Assembly (NCBI GenBank): GCA_023213395.1 | Contig: CM041465.1 | Location: 171,313,741 to 171,377,740 of the forward strand | From: Cycas panzhihuaensis | Lineage: Eukaryota; Cycadophyta | Length of the DNA: 64,000 nt | Reading direction: 5' to 3' | Shown here: piece after piece, positions 22,857 to 35,143 of the stretch | How positions within the stretch are numbered: position 1 is the stretch's first letter | Layout: every line of letters begins with the position of its first letter | Translations under genes and position numbers: made by a program | The notes under the pieces: generated by a model | The model's input: only the letters and a program-made list of their open reading frames with translations | Told to the model about the DNA's origin: nothing | Databases searched by the model: none

Positions 22857-24954
22857 GCTCTTCTTAAGTCATTTTTTGGATCTTTTGGCTCTCTTTCAAA
22901 GGAACACTAAGGAAATTCACCCTGCTCTCTACTCTGCTCTTTTGCTCTACTGCACTCTCAGGACGTGCAACTGCTCGTCTGCGCCCAACCCTCCTTAGGC
23001 CTCACTGTGACATCCTCATAGCCTATTGCACGCCCCAGAGGGGGCATTCTTGAGGAGTTTTCAAGGTCTCTTTGCCCAGGCAAGCACTGAGTTATTTCAA
23101 AAGTAGGATTTCTCTTAGCTGCCTCAGTAGGGGCCCTATACCTGCTGCATCTCAGCCTTCTTCATAGGTTTTCAGCTTCTTCTTAATAGGCTCTTGCAGA
23201 GGCCAATGTCCTCACTTTCCTTGAGGTATTTGTTAGTTTGAAGCTCTTTTCTTTCTCAGTTTATGCCCAGCTTTGTACATGCTTATTGCTAGTTCCCTTT
23301 TCTTAGTTTCTAGAGCTTGTCTCTTAATTTGCTGTAGCTATTTCTCTACTGTTTGAGGCTTCTCTCCTGCATTTCACGCCCAGGACAGTGGTACAAGAGG
23401 ATTTCATAGGGTTTGGAATAGAGTTGGATGGATTTTGTACCACCCTTGTGCTCCCAAGAGGCTTCCGCCCTCCAAACCCTCCTCTTTTGCCCTCGTGTTG
23501 TCCCTGGAGTGGGCAAGGGATTAGGGGATCATGTTCAGCCATTGAAACCAGTGTTTGCACCTGTTGCAACACTGGTTTGCAGGCCTATTTCTCCTATCTG
23601 GGCAACACATAAGTCTCGGAGGCTCCTTCTAGCTCAACTCCTCTCTCAATGGCCTGGTTTGCTCCCTATAGCACTCTGGTCTATTGTGGACTTCCTTGAG
23701 CTCTCTTTGTACTTATGTTACCCCTGTTTATAGCCAGTTTTTTGTAGCCATACTCTCGCAGCCCCATGGCTCCTTGAGGGAGAGTAGGGTTACCCTTTGC
23801 GGGAAGTGGGTCACTCTAAGGCTCATCTATTTACATACCTTTAATTTGGGTATTTTTAGACTATAGTCTATTACTGTAAACTTGTGATTGGTGAGTACTT
23901 ATATGTATGTATAGGGATTTAGCTTTTGGCATATGCATATATATGTTTTAGTGCTCTTCCACGTATTGTTAGCCTCCTTTCTCTGAAAAGGAATCTTTGT
24001 GTTCACTTGCAGGTAAAAGGAGAATGCGAGGAACTTCTCCTCCGTTCTTTCTCCCAGGTAAGTGAATCCATTTGCATTTTGTCGTAGTATTCTATTTTCG
24101 CTACCGCTTTCCTTTTCATTTATAGCATTTTAAGGAAGCCCCACGCTCTACCCCACCGTGACTTTTCGCCGCTTGTTTCATGGAATAACTTGGAGCATCT
24201 AGTGGGAGCATCATCATCTCAACCATGCCTTTATCCTAGGTATATGACCTTACTTTGCTTCACTCTTTCCATTTTGAAAAGGTTGCACGGTAGTAGTTTA
24301 GATAACATAAAGGAAAAAGGGAAATCAACCTCTTTTGTTTGCATGTTGTATGTTGCACTTTACATACCATACCCATTTAGGAAAAGGACTCCTAGGAATT
24401 ATTCCTTAGCCTTTTCCCTTAGCTCGTAAACCTTATCCTCACCCCCTTGGCTTATTCTGTTTGATTTGGTTTGCTTGAACACACCCTAGCACTCTTGCTT
24501 CCTTTGGTTGTACCCTCAAGGGGGGATTTTGGGGTGATCGATCGCCCCCACCCCCTTCCTCTTTCCTCAGCTCTATTTGCCTAGCATAATAACTGAGGAG
24601 GTCTTAACCGTGTCGTAGGCTATTCGCCTACCTTGCTTCCGGTCGTTTCCCTCTGCCATAGGGAAACCTTCGAGGATTCTCTTCCTCCCCTTCTGGCCAT
24701 CCAAGGGTGGGAGGACTTTCCTCGGAAACCTATCTAGGCTACCTTTTTGCCTTCCCTCTTCCTAGTTGAAGTAGGGGAACCACCCTTAGGTAGTTAGGTA
24801 TCATCCGCAGGTCTCGAACTCGCGCTCCGGTGGATGGGGCACCCTGCATGGTATTCACCTTGCTCACAGGATTCTATATATACCCTCAATACCATTATTG
24901 ATCATCCTCGCTATTCCTACTTAGCTAGGTGGTTATCCCATAGACGCGCATCCA

Positions 24955-24974
24955 TGGGCGACCATACTGGGGAC
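24955..24974 (+). other. Gyp+ primer-binding site
   Basis: TGGGCGACCATACTGGGGAC follows the LTR CA end directly. It resembles the TGGCGAC...CTGGGGAC primer sites of Tat/Ogre elements, which are attributed to a tRNA-Arg. One extra G distinguishes it. The tRNA assignment is inference. Confidence 0.6.
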
Positions 24975-25121
24975 TTACTAGTAAGGGAGCTAGTCTTCAT
25001 CGATTCCTATTGGTATTGCTACCTTTTGGTGGTTCCTTTTACTTTATTTCCTTCATTGAGCAGCCCCCAATGTGCACTCTTTATGGCTCTTTCCTTCTTC
25101 TAAAGTGTTGGCAAGCTTTAT

Positions 25122-28100
25122 ATGCAACGCTTCTCTCGTCACCTATGTGGTTTGCCTCCATTGTTAGAAGATCTTGGGTATCGTCCTCTTCCATCGTCGG
25201 ATTCCGATTCAACCATGGAAGGATACCCTTCCAAGTGGGCCTATCATTCCTTAGCCTTGGGAACTCATGAGTTCCCCGCATCCATTCTAGGACCCACCCA
25301 AGAAGGTGATGATCCTATCTACTACCCGGGTGATCAGCATCACCCCCTTGACATCCATCCTTCTACCCATGTGGTAGAAGACCCTGTCTTCTCTTAAGGT
25401 TCACCACCTTATTGACGATTCTTATGAGGAGCGCCCTAAGGGATCTACGTCATTTGAGGTCCCCTCCACCTCTTATGATCACACAGATACCCCTCCCACT
25501 GACGTGGTTAAAGCTATTAGCGAGTGCTTTCAAGCGGCTTATCTTCAATCGCGCCCTAGGTGGTTTAAAGATGTTTTGCATGGTGGAGCATCTTCTTCAT
25601 CCACTCCTTTACCACATTCTTCATCCGCACCTGCCCCTCCTACTACGAGTAACCCTTTCGTTCCTATGCGTTCGTCCTGTTCCATTCCTATACCAACCTT
25701 GGGGACGAATGTTGCGCCTTCTATCCCTCGTTATGGTCCTAGTTCTTCAGGACCCTCTCGTGGTATGTCTTTCCCTCAGTTGGGGGTTAGCATACCCTTT
25801 CCTAGTCAAGCTAATATGCCATCCCTTAATGCGGCGCATGCATTTCCTAGTAGGCCTATAGGTCTTACTAGCTCTTCAGCCACTAGTCATGTGGGACCCG
25901 CTCCTACATATCCCCAAAACCAACCTAGTGGTTCTTCTCTTTACATGCCCCTAGGTTATATCTCTCAACCTTGGGGGCAGGGTAAAGGGAACAACATTCC
26001 AGCTTATGGTGTGGATCTACTACATCCATATGGGGTTGCACCACCCACAGGTGGCCCATATAGACAAAACCTAGTTCCACACCCTCCTTTTTCACCATCT
26101 AGCGTAGCCTCTTACGCTGCGCCTTCGCAACAGAACCTAGCTTCCTTTCAAGGCGCTTATCCCTAAGTCTCTTTCCAACAAGGGGCACTTCTACAAGGAG
26201 GGATGGGTTTACCACCCCCATACGTTCCTTGCTTATTACCGTTTGTCAATCCTACAGTCTATGTAAGGGCGCATCCCTTTATGGACTATCGATCGATGCC
26301 ATTATCCGTTGAGGCGCTAAGGACCAACTTACCGCCTCGTCCTCTGGAAGTTCCTAAATTCGACGGAACTTCCTCGTAGGACCCAGTGGAGTACGTCCAT
26401 AGTTTTTTTATGGCGTGTATTGATTACTGGGCCTACGACCACATCTTGATGAAATTATTCTCTCAATCTTTACAAAGCGATGCCCTTAAGTGGTTTTATC
26501 ACCTTCCCGCTTATTCCATTTTCTCGATCCAGTAACTTGTGGATGAGTTCATCAATTATTTTGATGTCGCTCGCCCATTTGAAAGTGGAATGAAATCTCT
26601 TTTATCACTTAAGCAAGGTTACAATAAGATGAATCATGACTTTATACGATGATTCCACGACCTTCTTCATTCCACTAAAGCCACGTTGCCGGAGGAATTG
26701 AAGAGGGACCTTTTCGTTAACGCACTTTGCCCCGAAGTATATGTGGAAGTCTTTAAGATGGGCGCAACTACATGTGACTCTGCGATTACAAAGTGCTTAG
26801 AACTTGAGGCTATTGAAATCCAGGCCAGACTCAAGAAGCCTCTCAAGCCCTCACAATGATGTGAAGCACCACCCCCAACTAAAGATACTAAACTGCAATA
26901 GTCTTCTAGGTCTTCTTCTCATCCAACTGAGAAGACCCTAGATCTGCTTACATCCGTTATATGTTCATTTGAACATACGATGAAGGAACTTAAGTTATAA
27001 GCTCCTTCATCCCCAACTTCTAATAAACAAATTTAGCAAGCTACCCAAGCTTCCCTCCCTAGGAACGGTAACGCCCAGTCCTATCAAGCAAGGAAGACAG
27101 ATTCTTCACTTGAGAAGAAGTGGTGTTCCATTCATAGGGAGTGCTTCCATAATGACTCATGTTGTAGGGCCCAACATCCCAAGGATGCCTCTCGAGGTGA
27201 CTCCTCTTCTAAACGGGCCTCAAGGCCTAATCTAGACGAATCGGTCCATAAGGATCCATTCTCTAAACATGGGAAATGTGATCGCAACACTCAACCCAAA
27301 AACAACTGAAATCGGGGAAGATCACTGAATTCCTGTCCTTCCCGTGATAAAGGGAAGGGCGCCTGGGATTCATCTTCTTCTTCGTGTTCCCCTAACCAAC
27401 GCACTCCTTCACCTTTGCAGTCCTGGAATAAGGGAAAGAAGGTGATCCAAATGCTTGAGGCTACTCCTCTATATGCCCTTACTCGGTCTTAAGCCGTCAA
27501 AGAAGCAGCTGGTGCTTCTTCTTCTACCCCTTCTGATCCTCTTCCGGGGAACCCTCCTCTGGAAGTGCCTCTTTTTCCCAAGGCCATTCCCATGCATCCT
27601 AGTCATTACGATCTTCGAAAGGTACTTACCTAACCTACTGCGAAGGATAAGCCTTTCTCCATCGTTGACGAACTCCATACCATCACTACGGGAATGTCCT
27701 TGATGGATGTTTTGAGGAGTTATCCTGAGCAACGAGCCCTCCTTTTGGAAGCTTTAGGATCGAATGACATGCCCGTCTATGCTTTGGGTGTCACCCAAAG
27801 CCATGAGCCCATTATTTCTTTTGATCCTAAAGACCTTCTCACCACGTGTGAAAGGGAACGCTAGTGGAACTTCCCATTCACTATTACCATTGATACACCT
27901 GACTGTGCCCTGCGAAGGACTATTGTCAACAACAGTTCTTCCGTAAATGCCATGCCCTTGCGTGTTATGAAAGAGCTAGGTATTTCCATCTTGGAACCTA
28001 TTCCATGGTGATGCTAAGGCTACGGAAGTAGCGAAGAGACCCCATTGGGATCTGTTGTGATCCCGCTCACTCTCGAGGGCAAGACTATCATCGTTGCTAT

Positions 28101-28260
28101 TGTAGTCCTCGACGTTGACGTTGACTACAACCTCCTCTTGGGTCGACCATGGCTTGACCAGATGGGAGCCGTGTGTTCGACCCTCTGGGGGTAACTTAAA
28201 TTCATCTATGATGGATGGATAAGGGTTATTTCCCGTGAATGCCCACCTATTAAACAAGCT
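25122..28260 (+). pseudogene. Gyp+ gag and protease region
   Basis: An N-terminal piece in frame 3 (25122-25397) shifts to frame 1, which runs with scattered stops to about 28260. A Pro/Ser-rich stretch (25504-26166) is followed by a retrotransposon gag core near 26370-26850 (VEYVHSFFMACIDYW, then SLQSDALKWFYHL). A Cys/His cluster near 27118-27180 (KKWCSIHRECFHNDSCC) stands where the zinc knuckle is expected. The protease-like region is near 27880-28170, with NNSSSVNAMPL at the place of the usual Asp active loop and LLLGRPWLDQ near its end. The catalytic Asp is not visible, so the protease is dead or mis-framed here. Pol follows in frame 3 after a frameshift around 28350. Confidence 0.75.
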
Positions 28261-28307
28261 CGCCCTGTCAATCAAGCAAGCCAAGGCCCTTCTACTTATA
28301 CCTTAGC

Positions 28308-31300
28308 TTGCTCCATTGGCATACCCAATCCATCTCACATCAAAGAAGCCCTGCATCTTCTTCTCCTAGTCTCACGCGCTTCGCTCCTATTAGTGTTGGG
28401 AGCTACGGGTACCTCGCCTCATTTAGTGACGATGAGTCTCACAATGAGGATGAGGATTGCCTTCACCCGGTTTCTTTCCTCCGCACTAGTAGGATGCACT
28501 TATCCCATTCTAGGTCCCCATTTAGAACTGCTTTCATTTGTGAGACTAGTCACTCTTCTGTATCACATGTCATCACTCGTATTAACTCATCCACCATTGG
28601 GTCTTCCTCTTCATCAACCCCCATAGGTGATGGCTTCAAGGAACTCCCTTTCACTCCTTCTGAGGAGCCCCTTCGAGACTCTCTCTTAGAGTCTGTGGAG
28701 GAGGTTGGGCAACTTGACGACCATCACGGTCCCGTCGTCCCCACTTCCTCCATCCCTTCATCTATTCGAAGTAAGGTCATCCATGGGGTGGATTACTTTG
28801 AAGACAATGAAGCCCTGCTTGAGCACTTAGTGGGCTCCGTGCCTAGCTTTCCTTCTGATCACCATAGGCTTGGCCACTAGAAGATTCTCGCGATTGGGTC
28901 CACAGACGCTGACCCAATACCATCCCCTATTCCACCCCTTCCCGTTGACCTTGCCCCTCTCCATTTCGAGGAGGGGAATGCCATGTGCATGGGGGCAACC
29001 TAGGACATAGTCTTGGCCCCTGGCAAGGTCATTAAGGTCAGGATGGAATGCTCTCCTGATGAGGTAAGGGAGTATTCCCTTTTGTTCCAAGAGTTCTGGG
29101 ATGTCTTTACGTGGGATTATTCTGACATGAAGGGAATTGACCCCTCCATTATTACTCATAATCTCACCACCATTCCTGGTGCCCGTCCCGTGCACCAGAA
29201 GTAGCGTCCTCTTCACCCTAAGCTCTCGGCCGCCATTAAGATGGAGGTCGAGAAGCTGTTGGATGCTAGACTTATCACTTCTATCGATTACCCTAAGTGG
29301 GTATCCAACATCGTTCCCGTTGCTAAAAAGAATGGGACCATCCACATATGCGTTAATTTCTGTGATATCAACAATGCTTGTCCTAAGGACAACTTTCCAC
29401 TCCCCTTTATCGATCAAATCATCGATCGAACTGCCTGATTTGAAGTCATGTCCTTGATGGATGGCTTCTCCAGTTACAACCAGATACAAATTCCTTCTAA
29501 AGACCATCATAAGACGGCCTTCACCACTCCATGGGGTACTTTTGCCTATAAGGCGATGCCTTTCAGACTTAAGAATGTGGGAGCCACATACCATAGGGCT
29601 ATGCATTTTATTTTCCATGACCTCATCGATAACACATTCGAGGTCCTCATGGATGACATGATGGGTCTCTCACGTGTTAGGGCCCATCATCCTTTCGACT
29701 TGCGGGGTATCTTCATGCGATGCCGTAAGTATCACGTTAGCCTAAACCCGCTCAAGTGTGTGTTTGCTGTCACTTCGGGCAAACTCCTTGGATTTCTTAT
29801 GTCAAAATAAGGAATCTAGATTGACCCTGACAAAGTCAAGGCAATCCTTGATATACCGCCTCCTAAGACCCAATGACAGATCAAGTCATTCCTAGGTAGG
29901 CTTGGTTTCCTTAGGCTCTTCTTGGCAGATTTTGCCCTAAGCGCTAAACCCTTAACCAACCTATTGAAGAAGGGAGCCCCATTTGTTTGGTCTGATAAGG
30001 CCCAACAAGCCTTTGAAGGACTTAAGGAAGCCCTTGCTTCCACTCCTATATTGGCGCCCTCTTATTTTGATAGGCCCTTCATTCTTTATACCTCAGTGAC
30101 TGATGAGTCCCTAGGCACTATGTTGGCTCAGGAGGATGACTCAAGGGTCGAGAGAGTCATTTATTTCATCAGTCGCACTCTTGTGGCTGCCGAACTTAAC
30201 TACTCTCTAGCCGAGAAGGAATGTCTCTCCTTGGTCCACAGGACCAAGAAGTTCAGACATTACTTGCTCAGTAACACCATCAAGGTGATCGTCCAATCTG
30301 ATCCCTTGTGCTTCTTACTTACTCGTTCGGACTTGACCGGTAGGACTGGTTGTTGGGATGTCCTACTCCAAGAGTTTGACCTTCAAATCATTAACAGGAA
30401 GTCGAAGAAGGGAATGATAGTGGCAGAGCAACTAGCCGACACCCCCATTCCTAACACGTGCAATATTCTTATTGATGATTCTCTCCCTGACGAGTCTATC
30501 CTGACCATCCAGGGTACCTCTCCTTATCTGCTTGCCGATAGCGAGTGGTATGGTGACATTGTGCGGTATTTCACTCAGTAGCAATACCACCCTAAAACCA
30601 GCAACAAAGTTAGGTCACGCATCAGTGCCACTGCCAAACAATACTTCCTCATAGATAAAGTGTTGTATAAAAGATCCTTTGATGGGATCCTTCTTTGTTG
30701 CATCGCTTCGGATGAAGCAGACCAGATACTCCGCGAATGCCATCATGGCATTTGTGGGGGCCACTTTGGGGGCCAATCCATGGCCCAAAGGATCCTTCGC
30801 ATGGGCTATTATTGGCCATCCCTTTTCAAGGACACCTATGCCTACGCCCTAAGATGTCGATGCTGTCAAGAGTATGCCAACATCTCTCACGTGGCTTCTG
30901 AGGCCCTCCATCCTATCATATCTCCATGGCCCTTTGCTCAATGGGGTTTAGACCTCATTGGTGCCATATCACCACCTTCTTCATCACAGCACAAATACAT
31001 CTTGACTGCCATGGAGTATTTCACAAAATAGGTGAAGGCAATCCCTCTGTCTACTACGCCTGGCAAGACAATAGCCACCTTCATCTACCAACACATCATT
31101 TGCCACTTCGGGATTCTAGACGTCTTGATCACAAATAATGGAACCCCCTTTTGTAACAAGGAGATGGATGAGCTTTGCGAGAAGTTCAAGATTTCTCATA
31201 AGACCTCGTCTCCTTATTACCCTTAAGCAAACAGACAAGTTGAATCATTCAACAAAATACTTATTAACATTCTAAAGAAAATCGTTGCACAATCTCAAAG

Positions 31301-31790
31301 AGATTGGCATCTTCAGCTCCCTTCCGTCTTGTGGGCCTATCGTACTTCTATTCGTATGGCTACTAGAATGACACAATTTTCCTTAATCTACAGAACCGAG
31401 GTGGTACTCCCACTGGAAGTGGAGATCCCCTCTCTACGAGTCTCCCTTAGAGGTCTTATCGATGAGGAGTCTATCCGTCAGGCTCGCCTCTTAGACCTCG
31501 AGGCTCTTGACGAGAGACATTTAGTGGATTACCAAGAAAACTTCGCTTCGAAAGCTCGCTCACAAAGGACTTACAACAAATATCTTCATACCCGTCCTTT
31601 ATACCCTGGGGACTATGTCCTCAAGCTAGAATATCTCCACGATCACCTAACCAAATTTGGGCCTAAATGGATCGGTCCCTTCGTCATTTTCGAGAGCCTC
31701 GATAACGATGCTTATAGGATCGCCACCTTGGAAGGCCTGGAATTTGAGAAGGCAGTCAATGGAAAATTCCTCAAGAAATTTTGTGCATGA
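28308..31790 (+). pseudogene. Gyp+ pol: RT, RNase H, integrase
   Basis: One frame carries the whole region with about a dozen stops. An acidic/Ser-rich linker (28308-28880) precedes the RT (29013-29810), with KLLDARLITSI, PVAKKNGTIHICVNF and SLMDGFSSYNQI. The catalytic YVDD position reads LMDD. The Gypsy RNase H (about 29922-30430) has PFILYTSVTDESLG and LNYSLAEKECLSLV. The integrase zinc domain is at about 30700-30880 (HHGICGGHFGG, then CRCCQ). The core is at about 30930-31250, with WGLDLIGAI, LITNNGTPF where the second Asp is replaced by Asn, and QVESFNK for the Glu. The C-terminal domain (31560-31790) ends NGKFLKKFCA. RT-RH-IN order is Ty3/Gypsy. Confidence 0.9.
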
Positions 31791-32560
31791 TGCTCTTGGC
31801 GATCCCTTCGCCACACTCTGAAATAAGTCTAAACTACCACCCTAAGCTTGTTCGCATTCCCCTTAGCCTTAGGTGGAATGGATAGCTTAGGTCCTCATTC
31901 TTTTTGTTTCCTTTTGTAGGACCCTTATTCCCTCTTTCTTGGGAACCTCGCCTCCCTATTTGGGCATCCCCCAATTAGGGCGACTCTTGGGGTGTCGTCA
32001 CTCCCTCCCATCGATATTTCCTTTGCATATCCCACTATGCTCCCATGTGGATATGCATGTCACCCTATCTCTTAGCCTTGCGCGTATCCATCACCGCTAC
32101 TCGTGGTGATCATGTACATCCCTCTAGAGATATGGTCCAGCATGAAAGGAAATATGTGTCTAGCTCGTAATGAATAACACATCACATCCACATAACAAAC
32201 AAGCATAACTCTAGCTATGCGATAGTCAAAACATCACCTGCTACATCATCATACATCTGTGCATACTCACACTCACATACATATACTCTCATATGTACAC
32301 ACCAAGACCAAAACATCATAAACATACATATCCAATGTGCACCCATTGCAATGTATACCACAAACACCATCTCATGCGTCAAATAGGGTACCAATCACCC
32401 CGTCTATATACACAAAATCAATCCTCATAGCATATAAATAATAGTACATCATCCATGGGAAGCCAGTGTCCTTGCAGGGGGGGTACAATCATACGTCTCT
32501 ACATGGTGACCCCCTGGAGGCCCGTGCTTTCCCTCATCACATCCTAAGCTACATCATACC
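31791..32560. other. Spacer between integrase and PMD 3' end
   Basis: Non-coding by eye. It has CA-rich stretches near 32170-32360. The equivalent stretch in Gyp- is 45621-46312. It probably contains the 3' UTR of the antisense PMD gene. Confidence 0.4.
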
Positions 32561-34260
32561 CTACTGTTGCCCCTCTCTGGGGGCGTCACCTCTTGGTCGG
32601 CGTGATCCCTCTCCTGGGGACCACATGCCTCCTAGGCTCCTATGTAGCCTTCGGGAGCTCCCTGCCTCGCTCCCCTCATCGCGTGGCCTCCTCAGTGTCG
32701 TTGCCACTGTGTAGGTATGTGTCCTGCTTTGGCTCGACCTCGATGCCACCTAATCCACCAGTTGATCGTATCGAGCCTGGATATGATCTCTCTCACCCTC
32801 TACTCCCCGGAGTCTCTCCTCCATGCTCCAGAACTTCTCCTCCATTCCTCGGAGATGCTCCTCTAGGACTGCCATCCATATCCTACCCTCCGCATCTTCG
32901 CCTGCTCCTCCCTGAGCCTCCAGTGCCTGTACGTGACTCTGAAGTGAATCTTGCTCGCCCCAAGTCTTATCTAACTCTCGTTGTAGCTGTCCCCTGAATG
33001 CTACGTGCTCCTGGGACTCTACAGCCTATATATCCCTCGCTCTCGCCAATGGGGTGAATGATGCCATGTGGGCACCAGCTGATCTGGGTGCATCCTCAGC
33101 CTGGATAGGTGGATGCCCCTCTGCGTACACCTAAGGGAACATCTCGCTCACCATAGCCTCCACCAACTGTTGGATCTCTATGGTACTTATAAACCCAACA
33201 TGCCATATGTTAGCATATATCCAACCACATATCAAACTGAAACCAAATCAAGGTGTGTGGGCATCTAGCTATCAAACAACGGGGAAAGTAAGGCCTCACC
33301 TGTTACAACCGCTGGCTCCTCTACCTGTGTAATAGCCTCTGCCCCTGGCACTCCACTAGCTGTTGGTGCCTCCTCCTCTACAACTACCTCCACTACTAAA
33401 GTCTGCGTCCCTCCCTCTGTTGGTGGAGCTGTCCCCCTGGGTCTCTCCACAATCCTCAACTCCCGTAAACCAGGTCTGCTATTTGTGTACCATGGGTGCC
33501 CACTCTGATATGGGGTGTGGTCCCCCTGGTGGTACCATTGCTACAAAGTGATCGAAGAACCAACATTATAAGAGGGTGCTGTAAGACAATCCACCTCTAC
33601 CCGCCGCCCTGATAGTGTCCAGCTGAGCGACGAGGTTCGCCGCTATGAGGGTGGCCCAATCCAATCACTCCCCAGCCTCGCACCTCCATATCGCATCGAT
33701 CCAGCCTCTTGGGATATCTCTATAGTTCTGTTTTTGGGATATCTGGAACAGAAGGCATAGTATGATCAGCTTCCTTACACGAGAAACCCTAGACATCACC
33801 ATACTCTGTAGAGGTACTCCTCGCCTCTCCCACCTGTTCTGGCCCGTAAAAAACATAGTCGCCTCTTGATGGGCCACCTTGTTGCTAGGCAATACTCCTA
33901 GCGAGGCTAGTCACCCTATCGCTGGCACTCCGAGGATCCGCCGGATGTCTCTGGGTGTCATCGTCGTGTCCCCTACTTGGGGCAGATGGAACACGTATCT
34001 CTGCCTATCCCAATGTGATACGATGTCTACCAATAGCCTCTGATCCAACATGTACTGAGGTGTCCTCACCACCTTCAGTAACCTGCATCTCCGTAGGACT
34101 CCCTTGTCCTCCCTGCTCATCATCTCTATGAAACTTAACATGGCCATACCGATGTTCTCACAGTTCTCCACCATGGTCACCACCTGCAAAATGCCATCAA
34201 AACATGTCAATCTATAGCCAACACTTGCTCTCGACCTCTAAGGGCTCTCTCTCAGCCTCA
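32561..34260 (-). pseudogene. Antisense PMD (plant mobile domain) gene, copy 1
   Basis: It is encoded opposite to the element. The first exon (about 34260-33300) gives MVENCENIGMAMLSF, then RTPQYMLDQRLLVDIVSHW, RYVFHLPQVGDTTMTPRDI and RILGVPAIG. This is the W...FHLP.GE.T.TL.DV..LLG.P..G pattern of the PMD (aminotransferase-like) family. WERRGVPLQSM and GGPHPISEWAPM follow, then a Glu/Val/Gly-rich linker. A 113-nt intron (33299-33187) starts GTGAGG; its acceptor is AA where the Gyp- copy has AG. The last exon (33186-32561) encodes a charged coiled coil (AVLEEHLRGMEEKFWSMEER) and an Arg-rich tail. A few stops interrupt it. PMD proteins act in gene silencing and development, and PMD genes are known inside plant transposons. 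The role here is inferred only from the family. Confidence 0.72.
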
Positions 34261-34330
34261 TTTGGTCAAGATTTAGGGACCCTTAGGGCATCCTTTTCAT
34301 TTTGCACTCATTCTGCCTTTGCATCATGCT

Positions 34331-34450
34331 AAACTTCATGGTACCACAGAGTTTAGCCGGGTCTCAAGGTGATCGGGGACCCGCGGCAGAGATCGCAACA
34401 CTGCAATCTTTTCTGTGATGCGAATGGCACCCCCCCAAAAGGGGGGGTTT
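34331..34450 (-). promoter_or_regulatory. Internal module resembling the LTR U3 cluster
   Basis: CCCGCGGCAGAGATCGCAAC (about 34380-34400) resembles CCGCGGCAGAGTTCGCAGTA of the LTR at 22667. Flanking pieces (GGTACCACAGAGTTTAG and a poly-C/G run) also recall that region. It lies between the TATA segment at 34843 and the PMD coding region. Gyp- has a corresponding block at 43390-43500. A regulatory role is inference. Confidence 0.4.
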
Positions 34451-34842
34451 TCCTGCCAAAAAAACTCAAAAAATTCTATTGGGTGGGCCCAGTGGGACCC
34501 ACTAGAACTAGGGCTGCCTAATGCCCCCGTCTCGCCTCTTTCTAGGTCCAATTTAGACTCTGAGAGACCACTTCTTGCCCATATGGGGCCAAAAATCTAC
34601 ACAAAAAATGATAAAAAAGTAATAAATTTTAAATTACGATTTCGGGAGGGGTTTTGGCGATCCACTCACTGGATCAGTTCGTGTTGTCGTCATCTCACTT
34701 TCCCAATCATCTTTGGTGCCTCCACATACGATCTAATGGCGGATCTCTCATTTTGTCCCATAAGTGGGGTAGCGCTCCTCTACGTAAGGAACGAACTTTA
34801 GATTTCGTACGAGAGCTTGTGAGAATGAAATCCCTTTTCGTT

Positions 34843-34862
34843 CGAGTTTCCTTATATAGGCG
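34843..34862 (-). promoter_or_regulatory. Candidate TATA box of the antisense PMD gene
   Basis: The minus strand reads GCCTATATAAGGAAACTCGA, with TATATAA at 34858-34852. The identical 20 bases occur in Gyp- at 42951-42970, in the same orientation relative to its PMD gene, although surrounding sequence has diverged. It lies between the divergent PMD (minus) and RNase H (plus) genes. In the reverse reading it gives a weaker TATATAG facing the RNase H. Confidence 0.55.
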
Positions 34863-35143
34863 GGGCCCCCTGTTGGGCATTTCCTCATTTTTTGCCTCTG
34901 AGGTAGCCTTCGAGACCATATTTTTACCTTGGCCAACATTACTTTCTGGCCCAGTTCCTCTTGTCGTCTCTGTGGTCTCCTTTTGACCCGTTTCTCTCAA
35001 CGCATTAATGATGCCCCAAATGACTCATTTTTGCTGAAGCCCCCCTTGTCTTGTTTTGTATGCCACTCTCGTACATGCCTGAGTTTATACTCGTCTAGCT
35101 CGTTTCGCCGTCCTGGATCCATTTTTGCAGCCCGTTCCTACTC

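Larger units (their letters stand above)
22211..24954 (+). repeat. Gyp+ 5' LTR (2744 bp)
   Basis: It runs from TGTTTCCTGACTACT to GCGCATCCA. It aligns throughout with 36242-38980 and, reversed, with the solo LTR and the Gyp- LTRs. It contains the promoter block listed separately. Short frames inside have no recognisable product. Confidence 0.92.

Noticed and set aside
25412-25861. 149-codon Leu-rich frame in the Gyp+ gag region
   Set aside because: It is an out-of-frame shadow of the Ser/Pro-rich gag segment at 25504-26166.
28827-29618. 263-codon open frame antisense to Gyp+ pol
   Set aside because: It mirrors the RT-coding strand, has no domain, and RT homology on the plus strand explains the sequence. 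Long antisense shadows are expected in this codon context.
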